From assembly GCA_019348135.1 (NCBI GenBank), contig JAHWJY010000006.1, positions 1-55,379 of the forward strand: DNA of 55,379 nt, given 5' to 3'. This document shows positions 17,703 through 26,051 of the stretch, in pieces. The notes beneath the pieces are model-generated. The model saw only the letters and a program-made list of their open reading frames with translations, did no database searches and had not been told where the DNA came from. A program made the position numbers and the translations under genes. Origin of the DNA: Actinomycetota bacterium (lineage in GTDB: Bacteria > Actinomycetota > Nitriliruptoria > Nitriliruptorales > Nitriliruptoraceae). The first letter of the stretch is position 1, and every line of letters starts with the position of its first letter.

Positions 17703-19289
17703 ATGCGTCCCGCGGCCACCCTCCAGCTCGTCGCCGGCGTCGCCGTGCTCGCGCTCGGGGCCACCCTCACGGTGCGTGGGATCACGGACTCCGCGGCGTC
17801 ACCCGGGGTCGCCCCGACGGAGCAGCTCACCGCGGTCGGCGAGGCCCCGGGAACGCCGGCGGCCACCTCGACGCCCGCCGGGCCCCCGCCCACGGCCTCG
17901 CCGGAGCCGGCCCCGGAGCCGCCCGTGCCGGTGTCCCGGCCGGCGCTGCAGACCCGGCTGTGGGAGCTCCTCACCTCGCCGTCGTTCGCGATGACCGGGG
18001 CGACGGTGGGCGTGGCCGTCCGTGACGAGCACGGCCGCGCCGTCGTCGACGTGGCGAGCGACGAGCCGCTGCTGCCCGCGTCGACGATGAAGCTCGTGAC
18101 CGCGGCCTCGTCGCTCCTGACGTTCGGGTCCGGGCACCGGTTCGAGACCATCGCCGGCGTCACGCAGCCGGTGACGGTCAACGGCGCCGTCGTCGGCGAC
18201 CTCGTGCTCGTCGGCAGCGGCGACCCCGTGCTGGGCACGCCCCTCTACGAGCAGTGGATCTACCCGGCACGTCCCCGCACCGAGCTCGAGGACCTCGCGG
18301 ACGCGGTCGTCGCGAGCGGGGTCCGCCGCATCACCGGCGGCGTCGTCGGCGACGGCACCGCGTTCGTGGCGGGCTCGGTCGCCCGCGGCTGGCCCGAGCA
18401 CTACCTGTGGGAGCTCGACGCCCGCCACATCTCGGGGCTGACCGTCGACGGGGGGCTCGGGTACGGCGTCGACGAGTTCGCCGATCCGCCACAGGTGACG
18501 ATCGAGCTCACCGAGGAGCCGGCGCGCCTCGCGGCCGCGGCGCTGGCGCGGATGCTCGTCGAACGCGGCATCACGATCGAGCGCGGGTCACGCGCCACCT
18601 CCGAGGCCTCCGACATCGTGGAGGTGGTCGGCCGCGTCGAGAGCCCGCCCCTGGCGGACATCCTCCAGCACATGGTCGAGCGGTCCGACAACCAGGTCGC
18701 CGACACCCTGTTCCAGACGGCCGGCGTGGCGCGCGCCGGCACCGGCTCGTGGACCATGGGGGAGCTCGCGGCGCGCGCGGCGCTCGCCGGCGTGGGCGTG
18801 TCGGCACCGGGACTGGTGTTCGCGGACGGCTCGGGGCTGTCCCGCGACGACCGCCTCACCGCCGCGTTCCTCGCCGACCTGGACGCGGCGATGGGGTCCT
18901 CCCCCCACGCGGCGGTGTGGCAGGAGTCGCTCGCGGCCGTGGGCCAGGAGGGGACGCTGCGGAACCGGCTGCGCGGGACGATCGCCGAGGGCCGCTTCCT
19001 CGGCAAGACCGGCACCCTCGACGACGTCAAGGCCGTCGCCGGCGTCGTGCTCGGGCCGGACGCGCGGCGCTACCACCTCGCCGTGATCGCCAACGACGCC
19101 AGCGGTGCCGACCGGACCCGTGTCGCGGTGCTGATGGACGAGCTCGTCCTCGCGCTCGTCGAGGACCTCGACGGCTGCACGCGCCGTCCGCTCGAGCTGC
19201 CGTCCCCGACCCCGGCCCCGACCGCGCCGGCGCCGGTCCAGGTCCCGCCCTACCGCCTCGACTGTCCCGCCGCGGCGGACGGGGGGTAG
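17703..19289 (+). CDS. dacB: D-alanyl-D-alanine carboxypeptidase/endopeptidase, PBP4 family
   Basis: A 528-residue secreted protein. Residues 1-30 form a signal or anchor helix, then a Pro/Ala linker to about residue 80. The penicillin-binding signature is complete: Ser127-x-x-Lys130 in PASTMKLVTAAS, Ser328-Asp329-Asn330 in VERSDNQVAD and Lys435-Thr-Gly in LGKTGTLDDVKAVAG. Spacing between the first two motifs (about 200 residues) shows the large insertion domain typical of class C PBP4/DacB enzymes. It trims or hydrolyses peptidoglycan crosslinks. A TACGCT hexamer eight bases before ATG and lack of a ribosome site suggest a leaderless message. Confidence 0.92.
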   Translation: MRPAATLQLVAGVAVLALGATLTVRGITDSAASPGVAPTEQLTAVGEAPGTPAATSTPAGPPPTASPEPAPEPPVPVSRPALQTRLWELLTSPSFAMTGATVGVAVRDEHGRAVVDVASDEPLLPASTMKLVTAASSLLTFGSGHRFETIAGVTQPVTVNGAVVGDLVLVGSGDPVLGTPLYEQWIYPARPRTELEDLADAVVASGVRRITGGVVGDGTAFVAGSVARGWPEHYLWELDARHISGLTVDGGLGYGVDEFADPPQVTIELTEEPARLAAAALARMLVERGITIERGSRATSEASDIVEVVGRVESPPLADILQHMVERSDNQVADTLFQTAGVARAGTGSWTMGELAARAALAGVGVSAPGLVFADGSGLSRDDRLTAAFLADLDAAMGSSPHAAVWQESLAAVGQEGTLRNRLRGTIAEGRFLGKTGTLDDVKAVAGVVLGPDARRYHLAVIANDASGADRTRVAVLMDELVLALVEDLDGCTRRPLELPSPTPAPTAPAPVQVPPYRLDCPAAADGG

Positions 19290-19292
19290 CGT
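19287..19292 (+). promoter_or_regulatory. Candidate -10 of leaderless promoter, MoxR-like gene
   Basis: TAGCGT ends six bases before ATG 19299, overlapping the stop codon (TAG) of the PBP4 gene. No ribosome binding site is present. Confidence 0.4.
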
Positions 19293-19298
19293 CCGGTG

Positions 19299-20705
19299 AT
19301 GACCTCCCCGCCTCCCGTCGACACCCTGGCCGGGCTGCGCGCCGCCGGCCACGAGCTCCGTCCGGTCAAGGCCGAGGTCCGCGACAACCTCATCGCGCGG
19401 ATGCGGTCCGGCGTGCCGCTCGTGCCCGACGTGCTCGGCTTCGAGGAGGACGTGCTGCCGGCGCTGGAGCGGGCGCTCCTCGCCGGCCACGACGTCATCC
19501 TGCTGGGGGAACGCGGCCAGGCCAAGACGCGCATCGTCCGCCGCCTGGTCGAGCTGCTCGACGAGTGGGCGCCCGTGATCGCCGGGTGCGAGATCAACTG
19601 CCACCCCTACGTCCCGACGTGCGGGCACTGCCGCGACCTCGCCGCCTCGACGGGCGAGGACCTCCCGGTCACCTGGCTGGCACGCGACCGCCGGTTCGCC
19701 GAGAAGCTCGCGACCCCGGACACCTCGGTCGCCGACCTCATCGGCGACATCGACCCGATCAAGGTGGCGGAGGGCCGGACGCTGGGTGACGAGCGCACGA
19801 TCCACTTCGGCCTCGTGCCACGCACGAACCGCGGCATCGTGGCGATCAACGAGCTCCCCGACCTGCCCGAGCGGATCCAGGTCGCGCTCCTGAACGTGCT
19901 CGAGGAGCGCGACATCCAGGTCCGCGGCTACACGCTCCGGCTGCCGCTCGACCTGCTGCTCGTCGCCACCGCGAACCCGGACGACTACACCAACCGCGGC
20001 CGTATCATCTCGCCGCTGAAGGACCGCTTCGGGGCCCAGGTCCGCACCCACTACCCGCGCACCGTCGACGACGAGGTCGCGATCGTCCGGCAGGAGGCCA
20101 CGCCCGCCCCCGTCGGTGTGGTCGTCCGGGTCCCCCGCTTCCTCGACGAGATCCTGGTCGAGCTGGCGCGGGGGCTGCGCGCGAACGCCCAGGTCAACCA
20201 GCGGTCGGGCGTCTCGGTCCGGTACACGATCGGGGCGCACGAGACGATGGTCGCCGGCGCGGTGCGCCGGGCCATCCGTGCCGGCGAGGCGGTGGCCGTC
20301 CCGCGCATCGTGGACCTGTGGGCCGTGGTGCCGGCGGCGCTCGGCCGCATCGAGTTCGACACGCTCGAGGAGGGCAACGAGCTCGCCATCGTGACGCGCC
20401 AGCTCCGGCAGGCGATCCTCGACGTGTTCCGGGAGCACCTCGCCGGGGCGGACCTGTCCGGGCTCGTCTCCCGGTTCGACGAGGGTCTCGTCGTGGGGAC
20501 CGGCGAGCTCGTGCCGGCCGCGACGCTGCGGGAGGCCACCGGGGAGGTGCCCGGGCTCGCGACGTGGGCACGCACGCTCGGGGTCGACCCGGACGACCCC
20601 GAGGGGGCCGCGAGCGTGCTGGAGTTCGTGCTCGAGGGCCTCCACCTCGCCCGCCGGCTCACCAAGGACAGCGGGGACGAGGCCACCGCCGCCTACGGGC
20701 GATGA
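19299..20705 (+). CDS. MoxR / magnesium-chelatase-type AAA+ ATPase
   Basis: A 468-residue AAA+ protein; GTG 19296 would add one residue. The Walker A is LLGERGQAKTR (residues 68-78), the Walker B is GIVAINELPDLPE with Asn-Glu in place of Asp-Glu, and the sensor segment is LLLVATANPDDYTNRGRII, followed by LKDRFGAQVRTHYPR (arginine finger region). Four cysteines, Cys97, Cys101, Cys108 and Cys111, cluster between Walker A and B (EINCHPYVPTCGHC) and could bind zinc; this is unusual. MoxR ATPases act with VWA proteins in chaperone or metal-insertion systems, and a VWA gene lies two genes downstream. Confidence 0.88.
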   Translation: MTSPPPVDTLAGLRAAGHELRPVKAEVRDNLIARMRSGVPLVPDVLGFEEDVLPALERALLAGHDVILLGERGQAKTRIVRRLVELLDEWAPVIAGCEINCHPYVPTCGHCRDLAASTGEDLPVTWLARDRRFAEKLATPDTSVADLIGDIDPIKVAEGRTLGDERTIHFGLVPRTNRGIVAINELPDLPERIQVALLNVLEERDIQVRGYTLRLPLDLLLVATANPDDYTNRGRIISPLKDRFGAQVRTHYPRTVDDEVAIVRQEATPAPVGVVVRVPRFLDEILVELARGLRANAQVNQRSGVSVRYTIGAHETMVAGAVRRAIRAGEAVAVPRIVDLWAVVPAALGRIEFDTLEEGNELAIVTRQLRQAILDVFREHLAGADLSGLVSRFDEGLVVGTGELVPAATLREATGEVPGLATWARTLGVDPDDPEGAASVLEFVLEGLHLARRLTKDSGDEATAAYGR

Positions 20706-20857
20706 TGCCCGGACGCTGTCCGTGGACGGGGCGGTGGGGCTGTCACCGGATCGTCGCGGAGGGTAACGTCGCGTCACGGACGTACGGCCGCGGGGGTGGT
20801 CCCTGCGCGTCGACGTACGTCCCGACCCAGCGCCATCCACGTCCCGGGGGACCCACC

Positions 20858-22441
20858 GTGAAGCTCCGTCGCATCCTGGCGTCAACGACGCTCGCCGTGC
20901 TCGCACTCGCCAGCACCGCCGGTCCGGCCGTGGCCGCCGCCGGCGACTACCGCGCAACGGCGACCGGAGACGGCTTCGCGTTGACGCTGCCGATGTCGCC
21001 GGTCGGGGACATCCTCGGCGGCAGCTCGTCCGCCGCCGTGACCGAGGCACCGTCCGCGGCGGCTAGCGGGGTCGGCTTCGCGCTCGTCGCCGAGTCGCAG
21101 ACCGAGGCCAGCGCCGACGCCGCCGGCGAATCGGTCACGGACCCGCGCGCCTGCGGCACCGACGGCCTGCCGGCCGAGCTGCAGGGGATCCTCGCCGCGG
21201 CCTGCAGCGAGAGCGAGGCGGCCATCGCCGCCGGGCTCCCGTCGGCGGCTGCCAGCGCGTCGGGTCTCGAGCTCGACCTCGACGGCGCCGACGTGGCGCT
21301 GCTGCTCGACACCATCCTCGCCGAGATCGACGAAGGGGGGCTCGGCGACGCGCTCGTCGAGGTCGAGGGCCAGGTCCTGACCCCGGTCCGCGAGGCGCTC
21401 GCCGAGGCCTGCCTGGCGGGCTCCGAGGCGCTCGCGCCGCTGTTCGACGGCGCCGGCGACCTCCTGGCCGAGGTCGAGCGCAACCTCGAGGACGCGTTCC
21501 CGATCGACATCACGACCCTCGACCCCAGCGACCCGTGCGTCGTGCTGCTCGACCTGACGGCGAACCCGCCGATCATCGGCGCTCCCGCCGACGTCCTCGA
21601 CACGCTGCGCGAGCTGCTCGCCGCCGCGTTGTCCGACGCGACCATCCTGGCCGCGACCCTCGGTGCCAGCGACAGCGCGACGACCACCACCTCCGGCACG
21701 GTGACCGCCACGGCCTCCGCGACGGGCGTCGAGGTCGCGCTGCCTGCGCTCGACCTCGCCGGCGCGCTCACCGACGCCCTGGCCGCCATCGTCGACGGGT
21801 TCCTCACCGAGGTCGCGGACCGCATCGTCGACGTCGAGATCGAGCCCGTCATCCCGGGGCTGGCCGACCTCACCGACACCCTGCTCGCCGCCATCCCGGC
21901 CGAGGTGACCGACCTGCTGAGCGACACCGAGCCCCTGCTGACCGTCACCGGTGGCCTCAGCGACGCCGAGGTCGTGCTCGACCGCGCCACCGGCGCACGC
22001 ACCCCCGCCGGCAGCCAGGCGCCGCTGCAGCTGCAGCTGTCCGCCGCCTTCGAGACGTTCATCGAGGGTGTCCTCGGTGGCGCCGATGTCCCGAACCCGG
22101 TCACGATCCCCGAGGGTGACCGCGTCGTGATCGCCGAGGGGACCCCGCTCGAGTCCAGCTTCGCGGTGGGCGCCGTCACCACCGAGGACGTCGAGATCGA
22201 CGGGCTCCCGGGCACCCGGGTGACCGCGAGCGGTGTCGAGATCCTGCTCCTCCAGGGGCTCGAGGGCGGCATCGGCCTCGCCGTCGCAGGCGCCACGGCC
22301 GAGGCCGCCGGCGCCGGCGGCCCGACCGAGCCGGCCGGCGCGCCCGAACCGCCGAGCCTGCCGACCACCGGTGGCGGCCTCGCCGTCCTCGGGCTCGTGA
22401 CCATCGCCGGGGCCGCCGCGCTCCGTCGCCGCGAGGGCTGA
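20858..22441 (+). CDS. LPXTG-anchored surface protein of unknown function
   Basis: A 527-residue exported protein starting with GTG 20858. Residues 1-30 are a signal peptide (KLRRILASTTLAVLALAST). The body is acidic, Ala/Leu/Asp-rich and without recognisable domains; it holds four or five cysteines (for example DPRACGTDG, AAACSES, AEACLAG, DPCVVLL), which may form disulphides. The C-terminus is a classical sorting signal: LPTTGGG at about residue 501, a hydrophobic helix, then RRREG. A sortase would attach it to peptidoglycan; none is in the window. It stands between the MoxR and VWA genes, three bases before the latter, and may be their client. Confidence 0.8.
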   Translation: MKLRRILASTTLAVLALASTAGPAVAAAGDYRATATGDGFALTLPMSPVGDILGGSSSAAVTEAPSAAASGVGFALVAESQTEASADAAGESVTDPRACGTDGLPAELQGILAAACSESEAAIAAGLPSAAASASGLELDLDGADVALLLDTILAEIDEGGLGDALVEVEGQVLTPVREALAEACLAGSEALAPLFDGAGDLLAEVERNLEDAFPIDITTLDPSDPCVVLLDLTANPPIIGAPADVLDTLRELLAAALSDATILAATLGASDSATTTTSGTVTATASATGVEVALPALDLAGALTDALAAIVDGFLTEVADRIVDVEIEPVIPGLADLTDTLLAAIPAEVTDLLSDTEPLLTVTGGLSDAEVVLDRATGARTPAGSQAPLQLQLSAAFETFIEGVLGGADVPNPVTIPEGDRVVIAEGTPLESSFAVGAVTTEDVEIDGLPGTRVTASGVEILLLQGLEGGIGLAVAGATAEAAGAGGPTEPAGAPEPPSLPTTGGGLAVLGLVTIAGAAALRRREG

Positions 22442-22444
22442 CGC

Positions 22445-24403
22445 GTGGGGGCGGGCGAGCACCTCGGCGACGCCCGCTACCTCCGCTACGACGGCTCCCA
22501 GGACCCGCTCGGCGGACACGTCGACGTGGGCGAGGTGCTCGAGCGGCTCGGGAACGACCTGCTCCACGGCTTCGGCGGACGCCAGGCCGTGCGCGACCTC
22601 CTCCGGCGTGGCCTCGGCGACCGCCGCGGGCTCGACGAGCTCCGGCGCGAGACCCGCCGCCGGCGCGAGACGCTCGAGCGGCACAGCGACGTCGGCGGTC
22701 CCTTCCAGCACGTGCGGGACGAGCTCGACGCCATCGAGCAGCTCGAGCGCGACGCACTGGCGGCGCGCGGCGGCGACGACGCCCGCTGGCAGGAGCTCGA
22801 CCTCGACACGTTGCCGACCGACCTCGGGGGCCGCTTCCGGGCGCTCCAGGAGCGGTCGTGGGTGAGCTCCGAGGCCCGGAGCCGGTTCGCGGCGCTCGCG
22901 GAGCAGCTCCGCCAGGACGTGCTCGACGCCTACCTGCGTGACCTCACGGGGGCGATGCGGTCGGTCACCCCGGAGGACGTCGCGGCCCTCACGCGCATGC
23001 TCGCGGAGCTGAACGAGCTGCTGGCCGCGCGCGAGCGGGGAGAGGAGCCGGACGTCGGGCCGTTCCTCGCCGCGCACGGCCACCTCTTCCCGGAAGGTCC
23101 GACGACCCTCGACGAGATCCTCGAGGCGCTCGCACGCCGCGCCGCGGCGATGTCGCAGGTGCTGGCGTCGATGACGCCCGAGCAGCGGCGTGAGCTGCAG
23201 GACCTCGCCGGCGCGGTGTTCGACGACCTCGACCTCCAGTTCCAGCTCTCGCAGCTGTCCGACCACCTCCGCGCCGCCGCGCCCGAGCTCGACTGGGACC
23301 GCGTCCGGGAGGGCGTGGAGGGCGAGGGACCCGCGAGCCTCGGGGGCCTGGTCGACCGCATGTCGACGCTCTCGGAGCTGGAGGAGCTCGAGCACGCCCT
23401 CGCCGGCGAGCACCCCGGGGCGCTGCTGGACGACGTCGACGAGGAGGCCCTGCGACGGCACCTCGGCGACGACGCCGTCCGGGACCTGCGGCAGCTGAAG
23501 CGCATCGAGGACGAGCTCGAGCGCGCCGGCGTCATGCGGCGGCGGGACGGGGAGCTGGAGCTCACCCCCCGCGGCGCGCGCGTCCTCGGCGAGCGCGCCC
23601 TGGGAGCGCTCTACGCGCGCGTCGAGCGCCGCCCCGCGACCCGCACCGCCGGTGCCGATCCCGAGCCGACCGGCCAGACCCGACCGTGGGCCTTCGGTGA
23701 CCGTGAGCCGCTCGCCGTCCAGCGCACGGTCACGAACGCGATCCTGCGTGCCGCCGGCGAGGGGCGTCCCGCGGGGCGGGGGCGTGTGCGGCTGCAGGCG
23801 GACGACCTCGAGGTCGTGGAGACGGAGGTGCGCCCCCGCACCGCGACGGCGCTGCTGCTCGACCTGTCGTTCTCGATGCCGCTGCAGGGGCACCTGGCGC
23901 CGGCGAAGCGGATGGCGCTCGCGTTCGCGGCGCTCGTGGAGGGGCGGCACCGGCAGGACTCGCTCCACCTCATCGGCTTCAGCGACTACGCGCGCCGGAT
24001 GCGGCCGGCCGACCTCGCCGCGGCGGGCTTCGAGCGCGTCTACGGCACCAACATGCAACACGCGTTCCTGCTCGCCCGCCGGGTGCTGGCCGACGACCCG
24101 CGCCCCGTGAAGCAGGTCGTCATGGTGACCGACGGGGAGCCGACGGCGCACCTCGAGGGGAGCGAGGCGGTCTTCAACTGGCCGCCCGTGCCCGAGACGC
24201 TGGAGGCGACGCTCCGCGAGGCGATGCGGCTCGCCCGGTCGGGGATCTCGCTCAGCATCTTCCTGCTCGAGGACGCGCCCGGCCTCGTCGCCTTCGCCGA
24301 GCGGCTGGCCTCCCTCACCGGTGGCACGGTCTTCGGCCGCGAGGCGTCGCTGTCCGCCGACGACGTCGCCGAGCGGGTCGTGGGGGGCTACGGCGACGGG
24401 TGA
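22445..24403 (+). CDS. VWA-domain protein, partner of MoxR-like ATPase
   Basis: A 652-residue cytosolic protein with GTG start, three bases after the LPXTG gene. The first 400 residues are charged and helical, rich in Glu/Arg. The C-terminal von Willebrand A domain has a complete MIDAS: Asp473-x-Ser-x-Ser in LLLDLSFSMPLQGH, a Thr in VYGTNMQHAFLLA and Asp in VVMVTDGEPTAHLE. Such proteins form complexes with MoxR AAA+ ATPases and act on protein targets. With the ATPase at 19299 it makes a MoxR-VWA pair into which a surface-protein gene is inserted. Confidence 0.87.
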   Translation: MGAGEHLGDARYLRYDGSQDPLGGHVDVGEVLERLGNDLLHGFGGRQAVRDLLRRGLGDRRGLDELRRETRRRRETLERHSDVGGPFQHVRDELDAIEQLERDALAARGGDDARWQELDLDTLPTDLGGRFRALQERSWVSSEARSRFAALAEQLRQDVLDAYLRDLTGAMRSVTPEDVAALTRMLAELNELLAARERGEEPDVGPFLAAHGHLFPEGPTTLDEILEALARRAAAMSQVLASMTPEQRRELQDLAGAVFDDLDLQFQLSQLSDHLRAAAPELDWDRVREGVEGEGPASLGGLVDRMSTLSELEELEHALAGEHPGALLDDVDEEALRRHLGDDAVRDLRQLKRIEDELERAGVMRRRDGELELTPRGARVLGERALGALYARVERRPATRTAGADPEPTGQTRPWAFGDREPLAVQRTVTNAILRAAGEGRPAGRGRVRLQADDLEVVETEVRPRTATALLLDLSFSMPLQGHLAPAKRMALAFAALVEGRHRQDSLHLIGFSDYARRMRPADLAAAGFERVYGTNMQHAFLLARRVLADDPRPVKQVVMVTDGEPTAHLEGSEAVFNWPPVPETLEATLREAMRLARSGISLSIFLLEDAPGLVAFAERLASLTGGTVFGREASLSADDVAERVVGGYGDG

Positions 24404-24452
24404 GACGGGTCACCGTCCGACCGGGAGGCACCGGGCGGGGGCTCGCTCGCGC

Positions 24453-24487
24453 TAGCGTTACGCTAACTACAGCAAGCACGACTTGCT
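24453..24487 (+). promoter_or_regulatory. Two tandem dyads upstream of cNMP-domain gene
   Basis: TAGCGT-T-ACGCTA (24453-24465) is a perfect 6-bp dyad with one central base, and AGCAAG-CACGA-CTTGCT (24471-24487) is a perfect 6-bp dyad with a five-base spacer. The region is richer in A/T than its surroundings. They may be operators; the first also contains a TAGCGT hexamer like other -10 candidates. Confidence 0.45.
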
Positions 24488-24511
24488 CCCTCCACCTCCC
24501 CAGGAGCCCTC

Positions 24512-24925
24512 ATGCGCGCCTCCGATCCCAAGCTCGCCCTGCTCTCCGACGTCCGGCTCTTCGCCCACCTGACCCGCCGGCAGCTCCGCGAGGTCGCCTC
24601 GCTCCTCGACGTCGTCGAGGTCGAGACGGGCCGCGTGCTCACGCGCGAGGGGGAGCGGGGGCTCGAGTTCTTCGTGCTCCTCGAGGGCACCGCGTCGGTC
24701 CGCCGCAACGAGCGCGAGCTCGCGACGCTCGTCGCCGGCGACGTCTTCGGCGAGATGGCCCTCGTCGACGAGGTGCGCCGGTCCGCCACCGTCGTCGCCG
24801 CCACGCCCCTGCGTCTGCTCGTCGGGGAGCGGCGCGCGTTCGCGACGCTGCTGGAGGCCGACGACGACGTCCGCGACGCGATCCTGCAGGCCGCCGCCAT
24901 CCGCGAGCGCAGCAACGCCGCCTGA
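24512..24925 (+). CDS. Stand-alone cyclic-nucleotide-binding domain protein
   Basis: A 137-residue protein, ATG preceded by CAGGAG. The whole chain is a cNMP-binding beta-roll: LLSDVRLFAHLTRRQLREVA, then LEFFVLLEGTASVRRNERE and the phosphate-binding cassette region GDVFGEMALVDEVRRSATVVA. The Glu and Arg of the cassette (FGEMAL...RRSATV) are kept, so cyclic nucleotide binding is plausible. No helix-turn-helix follows, so it is not a CRP-type transcription factor. It is probably a small sensor acting on another protein. Two dyads lie just upstream, and a double hairpin follows. Confidence 0.87.
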   Translation: MRASDPKLALLSDVRLFAHLTRRQLREVASLLDVVEVETGRVLTREGERGLEFFVLLEGTASVRRNERELATLVAGDVFGEMALVDEVRRSATVVAATPLRLLVGERRAFATLLEADDDVRDAILQAAAIRERSNAA

Positions 24926-24935
24926 CCCGCGCGCG

Positions 24936-24982
24936 GGTGATGCCGCGGCATCACCGTTCCGCCGGACACGCCCGGTCCGGCG
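24936..24982. terminator. Double hairpin between convergent cNMP and aldo/keto reductase genes
   Basis: GGTGATGCCGCGGCATCACC (24936-24955) is a perfect 20-base palindrome; five bases later CGCCGGAC (24960-24967) pairs with GTCCGGCG (24975-24982). Both could stop transcription from either side. The first could also be a protein-binding site. Confidence 0.55.
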
Positions 24983-25047
24983 ACCCCTGTCGCCCGTTCC
25001 GTGCGGCGTTCGTCCGCGATGCGGGAGGAACGCTCCACGGTCCGGAG

Positions 25048-25863
25048 CTAGTCCCACTCGAAGTCGAAGCCGGGGTCGACCAGACGCTGGCCGCGGGCGA
25101 GCCCCGAGATGCGCTCCATCTCGTCGTCGCTCAGCTCGACGTCGAACACGTCGAGGTTGGCGGCGATGTGGTCGCGGCTGCTCGACCGGGGGATGGCGAC
25201 CACGCCGGGCTGCTGCAGGAGCCACCGCAGCGAGACCTGCACGGGGCTCTTGCCGTGCTCCTCGCCGATCTCCCGGAGGGTCTCGTCCTCGAGGACCTCG
25301 CCCTGGGCGATGGGGGAGTAGGCGGTCAGGAACAGCCCGTGCTCCCGGAGGACGCCCGCGACCTTGTCCTGGTCGAGGAACGGGTGGTACTCGACCTGGT
25401 CGGTGACGATCGGGGCGACGTCGATCGCACGGCGCAGCAGGTCGGTGGGGTAGTTGCTGACGCCGATGGCGCGGGTGCGGCCCTCTTCGCGGACCTCGTC
25501 GAGCGCCGCGACGGTCTCCTCGACCGGCGCGACCTCTTCGGCCGGCCAGTGGATCAGGAGCAGGTCGACGTGGTCGACGCCGAGCCGGCGCAGCGACGCC
25601 TCGGCGCTCGCGTGGACGCCCTCGCGGGTCGCGTCGGTGCGCCAGACCTTGGTCGTGAGGAACAGCTCGTCGCGATCGACCCCGCTGTCGGCGATCGCCC
25701 GGCCGACCTCCTCCTCGTTGCCGTAGAGCTTGGCGGTGTCGATGTGGCGGTAGCCGAGGTCGAGGGCGTCGCGGACGCCGGTGTAGGCCGCCTCGCCCTC
25801 GAGCTGCCAGGTGCCGAACCCGAGGACGGGGACGCGGACGTCGGACACGTCGAGGTGGCGCAC
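25048..25863 (-). CDS. Aldo/keto reductase
   Basis: A 271-residue NADPH-dependent oxidoreductase with a TIM-barrel fold. GTG 25863 is chosen because GGAAGAGG lies just upstream on the coding strand. Motifs: VPVLGFGTWQLEGEAAYTGV, DLGYRHIDTAKLYGNEEEVG (catalytic Asp and Tyr), LTTKVW (catalytic Lys), LIHWP (catalytic His) and IPRSSSRDHIAANLDVFD, the NADPH-phosphate-binding stretch. It resembles 2,5-diketo-D-gluconate reductases and related aldehyde reductases. The substrate is not decided by sequence. It is divergent from the ferredoxin-NADP reductase gene. Confidence 0.93.
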   Translation of the reverse strand: MRHLDVSDVRVPVLGFGTWQLEGEAAYTGVRDALDLGYRHIDTAKLYGNEEEVGRAIADSGVDRDELFLTTKVWRTDATREGVHASAEASLRRLGVDHVDLLLIHWPAEEVAPVEETVAALDEVREEGRTRAIGVSNYPTDLLRRAIDVAPIVTDQVEYHPFLDQDKVAGVLREHGLFLTAYSPIAQGEVLEDETLREIGEEHGKSPVQVSLRWLLQQPGVVAIPRSSSRDHIAANLDVFDVELSDDEMERISGLARGQRLVDPGFDFEWD

Positions 25864-26051
25864 GGGGCCTCTTCCGGTCGGTTCGTGGGGCGGTCGACGG
25901 TAGGGCGCGACCCACCGCCCGGCGTCCCCGGACCCCGACGGACGACGGCGTTCGTTTCGTTGACCCGGGACGTGACGCCGTAGTGTTCCGCGCGGGAGCC
26001 GCACGCCCCCGACCCGTGGAGCTGGTCGGATCGACGACAAGGCACAACACG

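Noticed and set aside
20882-24151. 1089-codon minus-strand frame across the LPXTG and VWA genes
   Set aside because: A composition-driven shadow without recognisable domains; the plus-strand genes have a sortase signal and a complete MIDAS.
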